From assembly GCA_000497125.2 (NCBI GenBank), contig CM035316.1, positions 1,856,001-1,920,000 of the forward strand: 64,000 bases of DNA, written 5' to 3'. Shown piece after piece: positions 62,301 through 64,000 of this stretch (positions are counted from its first letter, which is position 1; every line of letters starts with the position of its first letter). Made by a program: the position numbers and the translations under genes. Source of the stretch: Spironucleus salmonicida. Its lineage: Eukaryota; Fornicata; Diplomonadida; Hexamitidae. The notes beneath the pieces are model-generated. The model worked only from the letters and a program-made list of their open reading frames with translations. It was not told the origin of the DNA and did not search any database.

Positions 62301-64000
62301 AGTGACGGCAGTTGCAACTTGAGGAGTACTGCTTCAGCTACCCTGAACTAAGAGGTGGTCGTGGTTCTGAGCTATAGTCTGATGTGCTAGTTCATAGAAA
62401 CGTACTCCAAGGTCCAGCTTACATCGATGGAGGCCTAGCGCGAGTTCAGCAGCATGACCATGCTATTCAAGCGGAGCGTTCTGATAAACTACCTGAGCAC
62501 CATATTGTTCATTATGATTGCGAACACAGCAGTCAGAGATGACTATCAAGAATATCTCACTCATTATCCAGCAGGGGGAGAGCGGGGATATCGGTTGCTA
62601 GTATCTACGCCAAGGAAATATTGCTACTAGAAATGCTGAGGAGCTGATGATGTCAATAAGTAGAATACCAGGAAAGCACGAGATGATGGCCCTGACGCCC
62701 ACTTTTGACTTTGCGTTTCAAGATTTAAATAATGGGGTGCAAAGATTTAGCCAGAATTCGGTCTGGAACTATGTGCTGGAAGACTCGATTGGGTCAGCTG
62801 CAGAAGCTTTCGATATCCTGAGGGAGCAGAAAACCATCGATGGTGGATTGATTGTTGCAATCTGCTTCGATAAGAGCATGGACCTACCACCGATATTAGA
62901 AGCAGCTGAAATGCCATTCAATTTCGTGCTCACCTTCCACGGGTACGGAGAGCTCGGACTGGAGCGGCTGCACGGCTGCCAGGTTCTGCCGGTACACTGC
63001 GGCCATCATACCAAGGAAGTACTGGAGAAGATGGCAATTCCGTTTGGAATCAGGGACGTGGTCCAGATAGGTCAGGATCAGCACGAAGCAATTACACTGG
63101 TTGGTATGGGAAAAGTAGCGGATAGGTTTGTTACGCAGCAGCAGACTGATGAGAGGAACACTTACATGACAGAACAAAAAAGTATTAGCGATAGTTAGAT
63201 AACTTCATATGTTTATTAAATATAGAACCTAGATGACAACTTTCAGCTGAATATAAAACGATTGCATACAGACTACAGATTATTCAAAATCATAAGGTAT
63301 GACTGTTAGTACTATATCTAGATTATAACAAAAGTAGGTGATAAATACACCGTAGTAGCGGATTTACGAAACATTAGGATCACGCTGATGCCTGACCAAG
63401 TCCCACTGCACGACTTTATGAAATTATGCAATTCCCCCAGCTGCAAAGTTAGATTCAGTTTTGAATGTTAATCTTACAATGAATAACCGAGCAAAGTAAT
63501 CCTGGACCTTGCACTAGTTCCGAACCTGTCTAAGGTTAATTCCCAGCTGCACGAAACTTCGTAGATGCTTATATTTATAGAACAACAAAATATGAAGATT
63601 ATAATTATATACGCTAAGTACATAACACTATTCTAGCTGCTTGATTTGCTGGAACTGGAGCTAGTATCGGTATATACGTAAAGTTATGATTCTGTTTTAA
63701 CTGCTATTGTCCAGTAGAGGCAAAACACAGATTCAATGAGCATAATAACACTTAGTGAAGATAAAAAACATTTGAATACTACCCCGAAAACGCTATACGC
63801 GTCCAACTAAATAAACATGAGACTGCTGGAGATCGACGTCGAGTATTAGGCTGAGTTGGCAGTTGAGAATATATATCCAGAAATTGATTGGTATAATTAG
63901 ATGAAAACCTTAGTGTGCTGTATGTTAATCAGAAAGTACCAATTATGACTAGTTACAGATAGTTACTTTCAGAAATTTAAGACTATTAAAGTGTTATCTA
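59333..64000 (+). pseudogene. Giant P-loop family member E, frame-broken, cut by window edge
   Basis: ATG 59333 opens MTNPLSVDFAVHQYAICDGE and follows the family order: NTGLVAAQMGL, LPLIFGYSAF, NLFQLPTHFLNTG, SYLFKAEYFALFS, P-loop-like SQSSKSGKS (308-316, Lys315), LIDEC (Asp482-Glu483), FILSLFDPRAVETLFWKTF, MVGTDIEIIN (61761), the block from SPQ to CPYICP, TPTFDFAFQDL and FNFVLTFHGYGELGL (near 62920-62965) with GCQVLPVHCGHH. Frame changes by one base occur near 61397 (an A4 run), near 61620, and near 62535. A TGA at 63946 lies inside otherwise coding sequence that stays open to 64000. Base composition and residues are well kept between the breaks, which favours sequencing error or very recent inactivation over long decay. 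The 3' end lies beyond the window. Its upstream flank does not resemble those of B and D. Function unknown. Confidence 0.75.

Overview
This 64 kb window comes from the nuclear genome of an AT-rich eukaryotic microbe that reads TAA and TAG as glutamine and stops only at TGA. The code is visible in the sequence: the intact long genes have many in-frame TAA/TAG codons and end at TGA, and at matching positions in paralogues TAG alternates with CAG (13165 versus 38047). No introns were needed to read the intact genes. Ciliates, hexamitin diplomonads and some oxymonads use this code. Remnants of an NAD/FAD dehydrogenase joined to a DUF1667 domain, and of a C_GCAxxG_C_C protein, point to an anaerobe, so I favour a metamonad such as a hexamitin over a ciliate. 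That is inference, not proof.

The dominant content is five plus-strand members of one giant, unrecognised protein family: A (1785-5984, AT-rich, frame-broken), B (12370-17733, intact, 1787 aa), C (18777-25864, about 2360 aa, with a coiled-coil insertion and one frame change), D (37228-42561, intact, 1777 aa) and E (59333 to the right edge, several 1-nt frame breaks). All share, in order, a P-loop-like motif (SQSSRSGKS/T), an (L/I)VDEC(L)-type acidic motif, an NPRG-E-FW block and a GTD-NF block. A, B, D and E also share an FHG(Y/F) block near the C-terminus. B and D have duplicated upstream flanks and patchwork near-identity, which suggests duplication plus gene conversion.

Two large AT-only satellites lie just 3' of the two intact paralogues. 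A 5-bp ATTAT-type array (17956-18741) sits between B and C. A 10.6-kb array of the 8-bp unit TAATATAG (42678-53297) follows D and is preceded by a perfect 32-bp palindrome.

Between C and D (25.9-37.2 kb) are smaller genes and remnants: a GC-richer minus-strand region with a broken pyridine-nucleotide-disulphide oxidoreductase/DUF1667 gene, a CS (p23/HSP20-like) domain ORF just upstream of it, a divergent plus-strand C_GCAxxG_C_C gene, a long frame-broken minus-strand gene with a von Willebrand A-like motif, and a short plus-strand membrane-protein ORF. Between the 10.6-kb satellite and E there is one clean gene on the minus strand, a 565-aa FAD-dependent oxidoreductase of the phytoene desaturase/retinol saturase type (54574-56271).

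The remaining sequence (1-1784, 5985-10931, 25865-29524, 53298-54573, 56272-59332) shows no gene I can recognise. Several frameshifts elsewhere fall in or near short homopolymers, so some apparent pseudogenes may be assembly errors.
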